This document shows positions 53,223 through 61,786 of a DNA stretch of 64,000 bases, one piece after another (the stretch's first letter is position 1; each line of letters starts with the position of its first letter). Location: assembly GCF_003259155.1 (NCBI RefSeq), contig NZ_QGMQ01000005.1, positions 62,001 through 126,000 of the forward strand, written 5' to 3'. This stretch comes from Marinimicrobium alkaliphilum. GTDB taxonomy: Bacteria; Pseudomonadota; Gammaproteobacteria; Pseudomonadales; Cellvibrionaceae. A model generated the notes under the pieces. The model saw nothing but the letters and a program-made list of their open reading frames with translations. It was not told the origin of the DNA and did no database searches. The translations under genes were made by a program, and so were the position numbers.

Positions 53223-53327
53223 CCGGGGTGGGGATACCCTTCCGGGACACGCCGTGAACCCATCCATGGGGGCTCGACTGCCGCCGTCCAGGCGGCAGAC
53301 GGTCCCGGAAGGGTATCCCCACCCCGG
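53223..53327. repeat. Long perfect inverted repeat (26-bp arms) with nested hairpin
   Basis: CCGGGGTGGGGATACCCTTC continued by CGGGAC (53223-53248) is exactly complementary to 53302-53327. The 53-base interior contains another hairpin, CTGCCGCC (53278-53285) with GGCGGCAG (53291-53298), and a CCCATCCATGGG palindrome. It lies between the Na/Pi gene end and the yheV gene end. No open gene crosses it. Likely an interspersed repeat and a strong RNA structure in either direction. Confidence 0.9.
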
Positions 53328-53368
53328 CTTCCGCGTCAGCCAGATAGCCAACGATTGCTGGGCCAGAA

Positions 53369-53617
53369 TCAGGAGTTGTCGAAGGGTAAGATTTTGACGA
53401 CTTGCTCTTGGGCCTGTTTTTCCTCTTCCGGGGTGTTCACCCGGGTCTCCAGCTCGCGCGTCTGGGGCTTGAAGTACATTTCGTCCTTGTAACCACAGCT
53501 GACGCACTCGCGATAGTCTTTGCCGTCCTCGGCATAAACCACCACAGTATCCATCTCGCTGCACCGGGGGCAGATGGCGCCGGCCACAAACCGGCGCTTT
53601 TCGCTGTACATGGTCAT
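53369..53617 (-). CDS. yheV: YheV-family zinc-ribbon protein
   Basis: 82 residues. Two Cys pairs (CPRC at residues 16-19 and CVSC at about 38-41) make a zinc ribbon, as in the family (DUF2387/YheV). Function is unknown. Start overlaps the stop of prlC (ATGA); GAGGAG precedes the ATG inside prlC. The prlC-yheV pairing is common in gammaproteobacteria. Confidence 0.85.
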   Translation of the reverse strand: MTMYSEKRRFVAGAICPRCSEMDTVVVYAEDGKDYRECVSCGYKDEMYFKPQTRELETRVNTPEEEKQAQEQVVKILPFDNS

Positions 53618-55677
53618 GCGCTGCGCTCCTCGGCGATGCCGCTGTGGCGCAGCAGCGGCTCGATGCTGGGCGCGCGCCCGCGGAAGTTTTTGAACAGCTC
53701 CGCCGGCGGGCGGCTGCCGCCCTGCTCGAGGATTTCCCGCAGAAAGCTTTCGCCGGTTGTCGGGTTGAATATCCCCTCCTCTTCAAAGCGCGAAAAGGCA
53801 TCGGCGGACAGCACTTCGGCCCACTTGTAACTGTAGTACCCGGCCGCGTAGCCGCCGGCAAAGATGTGACTGAAGCTGTTCTGGAACTTGTTGAATGCCG
53901 GCGGTTTCATCACCGCCACCTGCGCGCGCACCTGATCAAGCACCGCTTGAGGGTCTAGCGGCTGGGCCGGGTCGTAGTCGGCGTGCAGGCGGAAGTCGAA
54001 CAGGGAGAACTCCAACTGCCTCAGCATCTGCATACCGGACTGGAAGTTGCGCGCCGCGAGCATCTTGTCGAGCACGGCCTGAGGCAGGGGCTCACCGGTT
54101 TCAAAGTGGCCGGAGATCAGCGGAATAGCCTCGGGCTCCCAGCACCAGTTTTCCAGAAACTGACTCGGCAGCTCCACGGCGTCCCAGGCTACCCCGTTGA
54201 TGCCACTCACCGCGCCAACGTCGATGCGGGTGAGCATATGGTGCAGGCCGTGACCAAACTCGTGAAACAGGGTGGTGACTTCGTCGTGGGTCAGTAGCGA
54301 CGGCTTGTCGCCCACCGGCGGGGTGAAGTTGCAGGTCAGAAAGGCCACCGGCAGTTGGACTTCGCCGGCGGCGGTTTTGCGCCGTACACGGCAGTCTGCC
54401 ATCCAGGCACCGCCACGCTTGTTGGCCCGGGCAAACAGATCGAGATAGAAACTCGCGATCTGTTCACCGCCTTTGTAAATCTGATAAAAGCGCACGTCCG
54501 GGTGCCAGCTGTCAAAGCTGACCACGGGCAGAATCTCGATGCCGTACAGGCGGCCAACCACCTCGAACATCCCCTGGATAACCCGCTCTGCGGGGAAATA
54601 CGGGCGCAAATCCTCCTGGGAGACCGCATACTTGGCCACGCGCAGTTGTTCGCTGTAGTAGGCCGCATCCCAAGCCTGGAAATCTTTACACCCCTGCTCG
54701 GCAGCGTAGGCTTTGAGCTCCGCCAGGTCGCGCTCGCCATAAGCGCGGGATTTTTGCGCCAGATCCTCGAGGAACTGAATGACCTGCTCGGGCGATTCCG
54801 CCATTTTGGTAGCCAGACTGCGCTCGGCATAGCTGTCGAAGCCCAGCAGCTGCGCCAACTCGTGACGCAGGGCCAGAGTCTCGGAGATGATTGCGGTGTT
54901 ATCCCATTCAGCGGCGCTGCTACCGTCGGCTTTTTTGCCCTCGGCGCTGGCCCGGGTCACAAAGGCCGTGTACATCTCCTGGCGCAGCGTCCGATCGTCG
55001 GCATAGGTCATCACGGCGATGTAGGAAGGAATGTCGAGGGTCACAACATAGCCTTCGAGTTGCCGCTGGGCCGCGGCCTGCTTGGCCTGCTCAAGGGCCG
55101 ATTCCGGCAGCCCCGCCAGTAGCGCGACATCGTCCAGGTGCTTGTACCAGGCCTGGGTGGCATCGAGAACATTGTTGGCAAACCGGGTCGAAAGTTCAGA
55201 CAGGCGCTTTTTGATCTCGCCGTAGCGCTGTTTGGCTTCGCCTTCCAGCGCCACGCCGCCCAGACGGAAGTCACGCAGGGCGTTGTCGACCGTCTGTTTC
55301 TGGGCCTGATCCAGCGTGTGGTAGGCCTCGCTCTCGGCCAGCGCCCGAAAGGCCTCGTATACCGCCCGATCCTGACTCACCTCAGTGCCGTACTCGGTCA
55401 GAAGACCCACGCAGGTGGTGTAGGCCTCACGCAATGCCTCGGAATTCAACACGCCGTTGAGATGACTGACCGGCGCCCAGGCTTGCTCCAGACGATCGCC
55501 CTGCTCCTCCAACGGCAGTACCAGGGTATCCCAGGTGGGTTCGCTCAGCTCTGCCAGCCGCTGGCGGCGGTGCTCGCGGTCCTCCTCAATCAATTGACGG
55601 ATGGCCGGTTCGATATGGGCAGGCTCAATAGCGCTAAAAGGCGGCAACGTTTTTTGCTCGAGCAGTGGATTGGACAT
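53614..55677 (-). CDS. prlC: Oligopeptidase A (M3 metallopeptidase)
   Basis: 687 residues, close to the 680 of E. coli PrlC. The zinc site is TLFHEFGHGLHHML (HEFGH, about residues 470-475), followed by the downstream Glu in ELPSQFLENWCWEPE. M3 signatures such as FGHGLHHMLTRIDVG and SPLTRFE-like SADAFSRFEEEG are present. A cytoplasmic peptidase degrading short peptides, including signal peptides. First of the prlC-yheV pair. GGAGA upstream of the ATG. Confidence 0.95.
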   Translation of the reverse strand: MSNPLLEQKTLPPFSAIEPAHIEPAIRQLIEEDREHRRQRLAELSEPTWDTLVLPLEEQGDRLEQAWAPVSHLNGVLNSEALREAYTTCVGLLTEYGTEVSQDRAVYEAFRALAESEAYHTLDQAQKQTVDNALRDFRLGGVALEGEAKQRYGEIKKRLSELSTRFANNVLDATQAWYKHLDDVALLAGLPESALEQAKQAAAQRQLEGYVVTLDIPSYIAVMTYADDRTLRQEMYTAFVTRASAEGKKADGSSAAEWDNTAIISETLALRHELAQLLGFDSYAERSLATKMAESPEQVIQFLEDLAQKSRAYGERDLAELKAYAAEQGCKDFQAWDAAYYSEQLRVAKYAVSQEDLRPYFPAERVIQGMFEVVGRLYGIEILPVVSFDSWHPDVRFYQIYKGGEQIASFYLDLFARANKRGGAWMADCRVRRKTAAGEVQLPVAFLTCNFTPPVGDKPSLLTHDEVTTLFHEFGHGLHHMLTRIDVGAVSGINGVAWDAVELPSQFLENWCWEPEAIPLISGHFETGEPLPQAVLDKMLAARNFQSGMQMLRQLEFSLFDFRLHADYDPAQPLDPQAVLDQVRAQVAVMKPPAFNKFQNSFSHIFAGGYAAGYYSYKWAEVLSADAFSRFEEEGIFNPTTGESFLREILEQGGSRPPAELFKNFRGRAPSIEPLLRHSGIAEERSA

Positions 55678-55764
55678 ACAGCGTCTCCAGTCGTGATTCT
55701 GTCTCCGCGGGTCTACAGCGGTCGCGGTTTTGGCGTATGATACACCCTATGGAATGAGGTACGT

Positions 55765-56328
55765 ATGACGCAACCAAAAGATGACAACCCGGCCATCCGC
55801 CCCTTTCAGGGCTGTACCCCTGCGCTCGGCGCGCGTGTCTATGTGGACATCGCCGCCGTGGTTATCGGCGATGTCACCCTGGGCGACGATGCCTCGGTGT
55901 GGCCCGGCGCGGTGATTCGCGGGGATATGCACAGTATAGTTGTGGGCGCGCGCACCAGCATTCAAGACGGCTCCGTATTGCATATTACCCATGCCAGCGA
56001 CTTCAACCCCGGCGGTTTCCCCCTGACTATTGGCGATGATGTGACCGTGGGTCACTCGGTGAACCTGCACGGCTGCACCATCGGCAACCGGGTGTTGGTG
56101 GGCATTGGCTCGACCTTGCTCGACGGGGTCGTGGTGGAGGACGAAGTGGTCATTGGCGCCGGCACCCTGGTACCCCCCGGCAAACGCCTGGAAAGCGGGT
56201 ACCTCTATGTCGGCTCGCCCTGCAAGCAGGCTCGACCGCTGAAGGACAGCGAACGCGCCTTTTTCCGCTATTCAGCGAATAATTACGTCACGCTCAAGAA
56301 CCGCTATCTGCAAGAGCTGAAACCCTGA
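55765..56328 (+). CDS. Gamma carbonic anhydrase-family (YrdA-like) protein
   Basis: 187 residues of left-handed beta-helix hexapeptide repeats: ARVYVDIAAVVIGDVTLGDDASVWPGAVIRGDMHSIVVGARTSIQDGSVLHITHASDF, GDDVTVGHSVNLHGCTIGNRVLVGIGSTLLDGVVVEDEVVIGAGTLVPPGK. Metal-ligand His are in HITH and GHSVNLHG. The YrdA group may have carbonic anhydrase or acyltransferase-like roles; activity in this subgroup is uncertain. GAGGT upstream of the ATG. Precedes the sensor cyclase gene by 20 bases. Confidence 0.9.
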   Translation: MTQPKDDNPAIRPFQGCTPALGARVYVDIAAVVIGDVTLGDDASVWPGAVIRGDMHSIVVGARTSIQDGSVLHITHASDFNPGGFPLTIGDDVTVGHSVNLHGCTIGNRVLVGIGSTLLDGVVVEDEVVIGAGTLVPPGKRLESGYLYVGSPCKQARPLKDSERAFFRYSANNYVTLKNRYLQELKP

Positions 56329-56347
56329 CACCGAACAAGGCTTAATC

Positions 56348-58183
56348 ATGCTGGCCCAAGATAAGAATAATGACTGCGACAAGGCCGCGACACGGACGCT
56401 GCAAGCCCTGATATTTTCCCTGCTACTGGGGTTTGGCCTCCCGGCAACGGCCGAATCCGAGGTCGAACCGCTGATCGTGGTCCAGGATCACGCTTGGGCG
56501 CCCTTCGCCTTTGCTGACGGTGACGGCGAGCCCCAAGGCCTGTTGATCGACCTGTGGCGGGCGCTGGGCGAGCAACTGGGACGTCCGGTGGTGTTCGAAC
56601 TCTACGATTGGCCGCAAACCCTGGAGCGCACCCGGAACGCCGACAATCGCATTCACGGGGGATTGTTTATCTCCGATGAGCGGCGCGAATTCCTCGATTT
56701 TTCCGCGTCCCTGATGCCCCTGCGGACCATGCTGTTCGTCAACAACCGGGAGCACCTGGGCGATATCCAGAGCCCTACCGACCTGGGGGGCACCACTGTC
56801 GGTATTACCCGCGGCGGCTTCGAAGTCACTTACATGCGCAGCCAATTCCCTCAGACGCGCCTGCAAACCTTTGAGAACAACGAGGCGCTGGTGCGCGCGG
56901 CGGTGCGCGGTCAGGTCAGTGCCTTCGTCGCCGACTACCCGGTCGGCGCCTATTACCTGAGCCGGCACACGACGCCCGAACACTACCGGGCCACATCCCT
57001 GCTCTACCAGCGCCCACTCGCGGCGGCAGTGGCCAAGGGCAATGACCCCCTGCTCGCAGAGATCAACCAGGCTTTGACGGCGTTGCCCCCAGAGCGGCTG
57101 GAGTCCATCAGCCAACGCTGGATCCAGCGCGATACCCGGGAAGTACTGCCCGCCTGGCTGCTCCCGGCACTGGCCACCAGCCTGTTGGCACTGGTGGTCA
57201 CCGGCTTGCTGATCCACGGCCGCCTGCTGCGCCAGCGGCTCGAGGAACAGGCCGCACGCCTTCGGGAACAGGAGCAGCACCTGCATCTGTTCAGCCAGAG
57301 CATGAGCGACTTTGCCTGGCGCATGGACAGCGACGGCCTGCTCAGCTACGTCAGCCCCTCAGTGCACCGCGTGCTGGGCTTCCACCCCGAGGAAATGGTC
57401 GGTCAGGTAATGACCGTCGCGTTGGACACGGAATCGTCGGAAAAGGCCGTCGCCCTGCAACAGAGTACCATTGCCGCCGCTCGCCGGGGGGAGCTGGGTA
57501 CACGGGCCGACCTGCTCGAACAATTTACCCAGATCCACAAAAATGGCCGCAAAGTGCACACCGAGGTAGCCATTCAGGTCTTTTTCGACGCTGTCGGAAA
57601 TATGACCGGCGCCCAGGGTGTGTCGCGGGACGTTTCCGCCCGTCACGAGACCGAACAAGCCTTACGTAAGCTGGTCACCAGCGACCCGATCACCCAACTG
57701 CCTACCCGTCAGCAGGCCAGTCAGCGCCTGAATCAGGTGATTGCTGACTGCGCCTATCACCAGGAATATGCTGCACTGCTGTTCCTGGACCTGGACAACT
57801 TCAAGTTTATTAACGATCAGCAGGGTCACGACATGGGCGACCTGCTGTTGCGCCAGATCGCCGAGCGGCTCGACAGCCACGTCAGCCTGGACACCCTTGC
57901 ACGCTTTGGCGGCGATGAGTTTGTGATTATCAGCCGACCGCTCGGGTCTCAAAGCAGCGAAGCCTGGATTCAGGCCGAGCAGCTGGCACAAGCCGTGACC
58001 GAGCAATTCAAAGCGCCTTTTTCGCTCCACGGTCGTGCAATCACCGCCACTGCCAGCGTCGGTGTCACTCTGTTCAACAGTCGCCAGGACACCCCTCAGG
58101 GTCTGTTCCGGAAGGCCGACCTGGCCATGTGCCGGGCCAAAACTCTGGGACTTAACCAGATCGCATTCAGCGACCCTGTGTGA
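56348..58183 (+). CDS. Sensor diguanylate cyclase: SBP_bac_3, PAS and GGDEF domains
   Basis: 611 residues. Leader or first membrane helix (about 18-38), an amino-acid-binding-type periplasmic domain (SBP_bac_3, about 40-265: PLIVVQDHAWAPFAFADGDGEPQGLLIDLW, GGLFISDERREFLDFSASLM), a second helix (about 273-295), a coiled segment, PAS (about 310-435: SDFAWRMDSDGLLSYVSPSV) and GGDEF (about 445-605) with FGGDEFVII intact. Five residues upstream of GGDEF the I-site (RxxD) reads VSLD, so the Arg is missing and product inhibition may be lacking. Makes cyclic di-GMP in response to a periplasmic ligand (inference). Confidence 0.9.
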   Translation: MLAQDKNNDCDKAATRTLQALIFSLLLGFGLPATAESEVEPLIVVQDHAWAPFAFADGDGEPQGLLIDLWRALGEQLGRPVVFELYDWPQTLERTRNADNRIHGGLFISDERREFLDFSASLMPLRTMLFVNNREHLGDIQSPTDLGGTTVGITRGGFEVTYMRSQFPQTRLQTFENNEALVRAAVRGQVSAFVADYPVGAYYLSRHTTPEHYRATSLLYQRPLAAAVAKGNDPLLAEINQALTALPPERLESISQRWIQRDTREVLPAWLLPALATSLLALVVTGLLIHGRLLRQRLEEQAARLREQEQHLHLFSQSMSDFAWRMDSDGLLSYVSPSVHRVLGFHPEEMVGQVMTVALDTESSEKAVALQQSTIAAARRGELGTRADLLEQFTQIHKNGRKVHTEVAIQVFFDAVGNMTGAQGVSRDVSARHETEQALRKLVTSDPITQLPTRQQASQRLNQVIADCAYHQEYAALLFLDLDNFKFINDQQGHDMGDLLLRQIAERLDSHVSLDTLARFGGDEFVIISRPLGSQSSEAWIQAEQLAQAVTEQFKAPFSLHGRAITATASVGVTLFNSRQDTPQGLFRKADLAMCRAKTLGLNQIAFSDPV

Positions 58184-58290
58184 GCCTGGACGGGCGCAGA
58201 GCAACTATTTTTTACAATTATCGTCTCAGATAACAGCTATGCTGTTAACAACACGACCGCCTCTCACTCATGCTCATAAGGAGTCCAACC

Positions 58291-58959
58291 ATGCGCCGGT
58301 TTGCCCCATTGACTCTGACCCTTTTGGTTTTGCTGGCCCTGTCGGCCTGCAGCACCACGCCCAGCTACGATAAAGCCGACGCCAGCCTGCAGGCGACCAA
58401 TGAGACCGGTAATTTTGGTGCGGTACTGCTGCGCCATGGCGAGCCGCTGCCCACCTTTACCCGTGTATACGTCGAGGAGGTTCCGGTGGAGCTCAGCCGC
58501 CAGTGGTTGAGCAGCCATCGCAGCAACTACAGCCGTTCGGATGTGGAGCGCATCGAGCGGGATTACGGCGAGCGCTTGCGCACCGCTTTGCGCAACGGAC
58601 TGACTGACCAAACCGAGGTTGAAGTGGTGGACAGCGCAGACGAAGCCGATGTGGTGTTACGGCCGCACCTACGCAAGCTGAATATCTATGCGCCCGATCT
58701 CATGCAGCCGGCAACACGCTACTATTACTCCGACCAAATGGGTAATGCCACACTGGACCTGTATCTGGTGCACCCGCGCAACGGCAACGTGCTGGCCCAG
58801 TTTGTCGACCACCGGGAGGTGCGCGCAGGCATCATCTTTCGGGGCGAGCGCGCCACCCGAGGCACCAATTTGCGCTACTTTGGGCGCACCATGGACCGCT
58901 GGGCGTTCGATTTTGTCGATTATCTGATGCTCACCGGTACGATTGAACACACGGACTGA
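58291..58959 (+). CDS. DUF3313-like lipoprotein
   Basis: 222 residues from the ATG at 58291 (AAGGAG upstream; the frame is open from 58270). Lipobox LSAC. The mature part has the general shape of DUF3313: FTRVYVEEVPVELSRQWL, DYGERLRTALRNGLTDQTEVEVVDSADEADVVLRPHLRKLNIYAPD, MGNATLDLYLVHPRNGNVLAQFVDHREV. Function unknown. Convergent with the sugar dehydrogenase gene; an imperfect hairpin (about 58973-58999) lies between. Confidence 0.65.
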   Translation: MRRFAPLTLTLLVLLALSACSTTPSYDKADASLQATNETGNFGAVLLRHGEPLPTFTRVYVEEVPVELSRQWLSSHRSNYSRSDVERIERDYGERLRTALRNGLTDQTEVEVVDSADEADVVLRPHLRKLNIYAPDLMQPATRYYYSDQMGNATLDLYLVHPRNGNVLAQFVDHREVRAGIIFRGERATRGTNLRYFGRTMDRWAFDFVDYLMLTGTIEHTD

Positions 58960-58988
58960 GTCCGCACGCCACCGCCGGGTAGCGTCCT

Positions 58989-60572
58989 CTACTCGGCGGG
59001 CGTCACCCGTAACAACCGGCCATTGGCGCTATCGGTCAGCAAGTAGAGTGCGCCATCCGGGCCGGTGGCCACGTCCCGAATCCGTTCATTGAGATGTTCA
59101 AACAGCATCTCCTCTTCCCGCGCTTCGTCAGCCGTGACGCTGACCCGATAGACACGCTTGTGGGCCAGCGCCCCCAATAGAAACTGCCCCTGCCACTCGG
59201 GAAACAGCTCGCCCTCGTAGCGGGTCATACCGGAGGGTGCAATCGAAGGCGTCCACTCCAGCAGTGGCGGCTGTACACCCTGGCGCTCGGTGAAAGGGGT
59301 GATCACCGCCCCGGTGTAGTCGAGCCCGTGACTGACCAGCGGCCAACCGTAATTCAGACCCGGACGAATGACATTGATCTCATCGCCGCCTTTGGGCCCG
59401 TGCTCGTGACTGACCAACAGCGCCTGCTCGGGATCATAAACCAGTCCCTGTGGATTGCGATGGCCGTAGCTGTAGGTTTCCGGCGCGATCCCCGGGCGTC
59501 CGACAAAGGGGTTGTTGCCCGGCACGGTGCCATCGTTGTTGATGCGCAGAATACTGCCGATGTGGCTTGCCGGGTTCTGAGCCTGCTCTCGGTAGTCAAA
59601 GCCATCGCCGTAGGTCACCACCAGCGTATCATCCGGTAGCCATACCATACGCCCACCGTAATGGGCGTCACCGGTCTTGGCCGGCTGGGTGCGCAGTATC
59701 TCCCGAACGCTCTCCAAGCCCTCCTCCCCCAAGCGCGCCTGCAGGATGCACAGATGATTGGCCCGGCGGTTGCCACAAGCGTAGCTCAGATACAGCCGTC
59801 GACTCCGCTCGAAATCCCGGGCCAGCAAAATGGCTTTCAGTCCAGCCTGTCCGGAGATAAACAGGTCATCGGGAAGCCCTGCCACGGGCTCCGGCGCCAG
59901 CGCGCCGTCGGCATCCAGCAGACGCAGACGCCCGACGCGTTCGGTAATGAGGGCCCGTCCGTCAGGCAGGAAAGCCACCGACCAAGGATGATTCAGCCCC
60001 TCGGCGAGGGTCTGGATATCAAACCGGTCATCGGCGTGAAGCGGCTCGGGCGCCGCAAACAGGGCACCGGCAAAGAGTAGCGCAAGAATCGGTGCAGCTG
60101 AGGTTTCTCGAGGGCGAAACCAGCCAGAGTCCAGAATACGGGCAAACACCCAGCCCGCCAGCGCTGCGCTGGCGACCAGGGCCAGGGTGCCACCAACGCT
60201 GCGGGTAGCGGCGATCAGAGTGGGCATGGGGGCCAAGGCGTCGACCAGCTTGAACGTCAGCCACAAGCCGCAGGCCGCCGCCAGCGCGCACAGCGGCGCG
60301 AAGCTTCGCGATGGCAGCCAGCGGGAAATCAAGGCGGCGAGCGCCAGGGAAACGAGAAGGCTGGCACCTAGAATGGCCGCGTACAAAGGCGCAAAGTTGA
60401 CCAAATCGCGGGCACTGACCTCCAGGCGCAGACCCAGGCCAATATCAGCACCCATTGCGCCCAAGCCGATCAGATTGAACTGGGTTTGAATGAGGCTTCC
60501 GAGGACCGCACCGAGCGCGAGGGCCATCAAGAAAGCCACGGGCAAATGAACCCATGGGCGGGACAAGGGCAT
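58989..60572 (-). CDS. Membrane-anchored PQQ-type aldose sugar dehydrogenase (YliI/sGDH-like)
   Basis: 527 residues from the ATG at 60572 (GGAGG upstream; the longer frame lacks a leader). About 175 N-terminal residues hold four to five hydrophobic helices (HLPVAFLMALALGAVLGSLIQ, LYAAILGASLLVSLALAALIS, FAPLCALAAACGLWLTFKLV, TLALVASAALAGWVFARI, PILALLFAGALFAAP). The rest is a sGDH/YliI-type propeller: LAEGLNHPWSVAFLPDGRALITER, THYGGRM-like AHYGGRMVWLPDDTLVVTYGD, YGHRNPQGLVYD, HEHGPKGGDEINVI, PSGMTRYEGELFPEWQG. Active-site His occurs in AHYGG. PQQ-dependent oxidation of aldoses at the periplasmic face is expected. Follows the araC-like gene. Confidence 0.85.
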   Translation of the reverse strand: MPLSRPWVHLPVAFLMALALGAVLGSLIQTQFNLIGLGAMGADIGLGLRLEVSARDLVNFAPLYAAILGASLLVSLALAALISRWLPSRSFAPLCALAAACGLWLTFKLVDALAPMPTLIAATRSVGGTLALVASAALAGWVFARILDSGWFRPRETSAAPILALLFAGALFAAPEPLHADDRFDIQTLAEGLNHPWSVAFLPDGRALITERVGRLRLLDADGALAPEPVAGLPDDLFISGQAGLKAILLARDFERSRRLYLSYACGNRRANHLCILQARLGEEGLESVREILRTQPAKTGDAHYGGRMVWLPDDTLVVTYGDGFDYREQAQNPASHIGSILRINNDGTVPGNNPFVGRPGIAPETYSYGHRNPQGLVYDPEQALLVSHEHGPKGGDEINVIRPGLNYGWPLVSHGLDYTGAVITPFTERQGVQPPLLEWTPSIAPSGMTRYEGELFPEWQGQFLLGALAHKRVYRVSVTADEAREEEMLFEHLNERIRDVATGPDGALYLLTDSANGRLLRVTPAE

Positions 60573-60636
60573 ATCAACCTCCGGCGCTAAAGACTCGTGT
60601 TGATAACCATAGCCCCGTTTGGCGAAAAAGCGAGGC

Positions 60637-61785
60637 TTAGGCACCATCCTTGTCCAGCTGTTTGCGGTACTCCGACGGCGATACCCCCACCAGGCGTTTA
60701 AAGAAACGGTGAAACGCCGACTTGCTGTTAAAGCCTGCGTCCATCAGGACATCGAGAATAGTCTTGTCCTTGTAGTCGGGGCTGGTCAACAGGCGCTTGG
60801 CCTCTTCAACCCGATAGGTGTTCACAAACTCGAAGAAATTGGTTCCAAAGTGCTTATTGATGACCGAGGACACTTCTTTGGGAGGTAGATTCAAGCGCTC
60901 GGAAAATTGCTCAATATTGATATTGTGTTTCAGGTAGAGCTTCTCGTCCTCCATCGCTGCGCGCACCCGATCCACCGCTTCATTGGTCGGGCGCGCGCCC
61001 TCGCTTTCAATCAACGGCTCGGGTTGGGTAACCAGCAGTTTATGGGCATATACGAGGCTGTATGTGAACAGCGCATTGATCAGAATAAATGTCAGATAAT
61101 TGTCGACAATCCCGAGTGAATCCGCCGTTTCCGGCGAGGAGTATTTGGCGACGATGTGAACCACTCCTGACCAGGCCCAGTTGGCGAAGAAACCCAGGGT
61201 CAGAATATTGAGCCAGTTGGGCTCGGACGTTGAAAAGTGCGAGTACTCGTCTTTGAGTTGGGCCCGGTAGCGCTGCACCAGAACCACAGCGCCAAAGGCA
61301 TACACCAGGGGCACAATCTTGGCGGCATCCCAAATAAAAGTCACAAGATAGTCGGGCGTATCCGAGGTCTCGGGCGACATCATGCGCAAGTCTGAACCGT
61401 TGACACCGAACACCAGAATCACCAGCGCCGCAATGACGGCTGGCAACAGGTGCACCAGAAGGCGTCGGTGCAGGCGGAAATGCTGCTGGGTGATGGCTGC
61501 CACCGACAGCATCAGGATCGGCCCTTTCAGCATCAATGCCACCAGCAGCAGGGGCGGCGTGGCATAGTTGTCGATCACGGCGGGAACGGCCACATTCAGA
61601 TACTCGTTCCAGAGCACCAGAGTCGCGGAACTGCCGACCGCAATGGTAAACAGAAAGGCCGCCAGCAACGCGCTGTAGCGACGATTCTGAGTGGGCAGCA
61701 CGGCCTGGAACAGCGCCAGTAGAATGCACTCGGCAACGGTGGTGAGCAGAATGACATCGTGAATATTGAAGATGTGTTCTTTCAT
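60637..61785 (-). CDS. Membrane-bound AraC-family transcriptional regulator
   Basis: 382 residues. The N-terminal 250 hold six to seven hydrophobic helices (VILLTTVAECILLALFQAV, YSALLAAFLFTIAVGSSAT, LLLVALMLKGPILMLSV, LVHLLPAVIAALVILVFGV, AAKIVPLVYAFGAVVLV, NWLNILTLGFFANWAWSGV, YLTFILINALFTYSLVYA). The C-terminal 100 have a two-HTH AraC DNA-binding domain: NINIEQFSERLNLPPKEVSSVINKHFGTNFFEFVNTYRVEEAKRLL, FNSKSAFHRFFKRLVGVSPSEYR. This arrangement fits sensors that read the membrane or an envelope signal. One base after the TauE/SafE stop, so coupled with it; it likely regulates this operon. Confidence 0.9.
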   Translation of the reverse strand: MKEHIFNIHDVILLTTVAECILLALFQAVLPTQNRRYSALLAAFLFTIAVGSSATLVLWNEYLNVAVPAVIDNYATPPLLLVALMLKGPILMLSVAAITQQHFRLHRRLLVHLLPAVIAALVILVFGVNGSDLRMMSPETSDTPDYLVTFIWDAAKIVPLVYAFGAVVLVQRYRAQLKDEYSHFSTSEPNWLNILTLGFFANWAWSGVVHIVAKYSSPETADSLGIVDNYLTFILINALFTYSLVYAHKLLVTQPEPLIESEGARPTNEAVDRVRAAMEDEKLYLKHNINIEQFSERLNLPPKEVSSVINKHFGTNFFEFVNTYRVEEAKRLLTSPDYKDKTILDVLMDAGFNSKSAFHRFFKRLVGVSPSEYRKQLDKDGA

Positions 61786-61786
61786 A

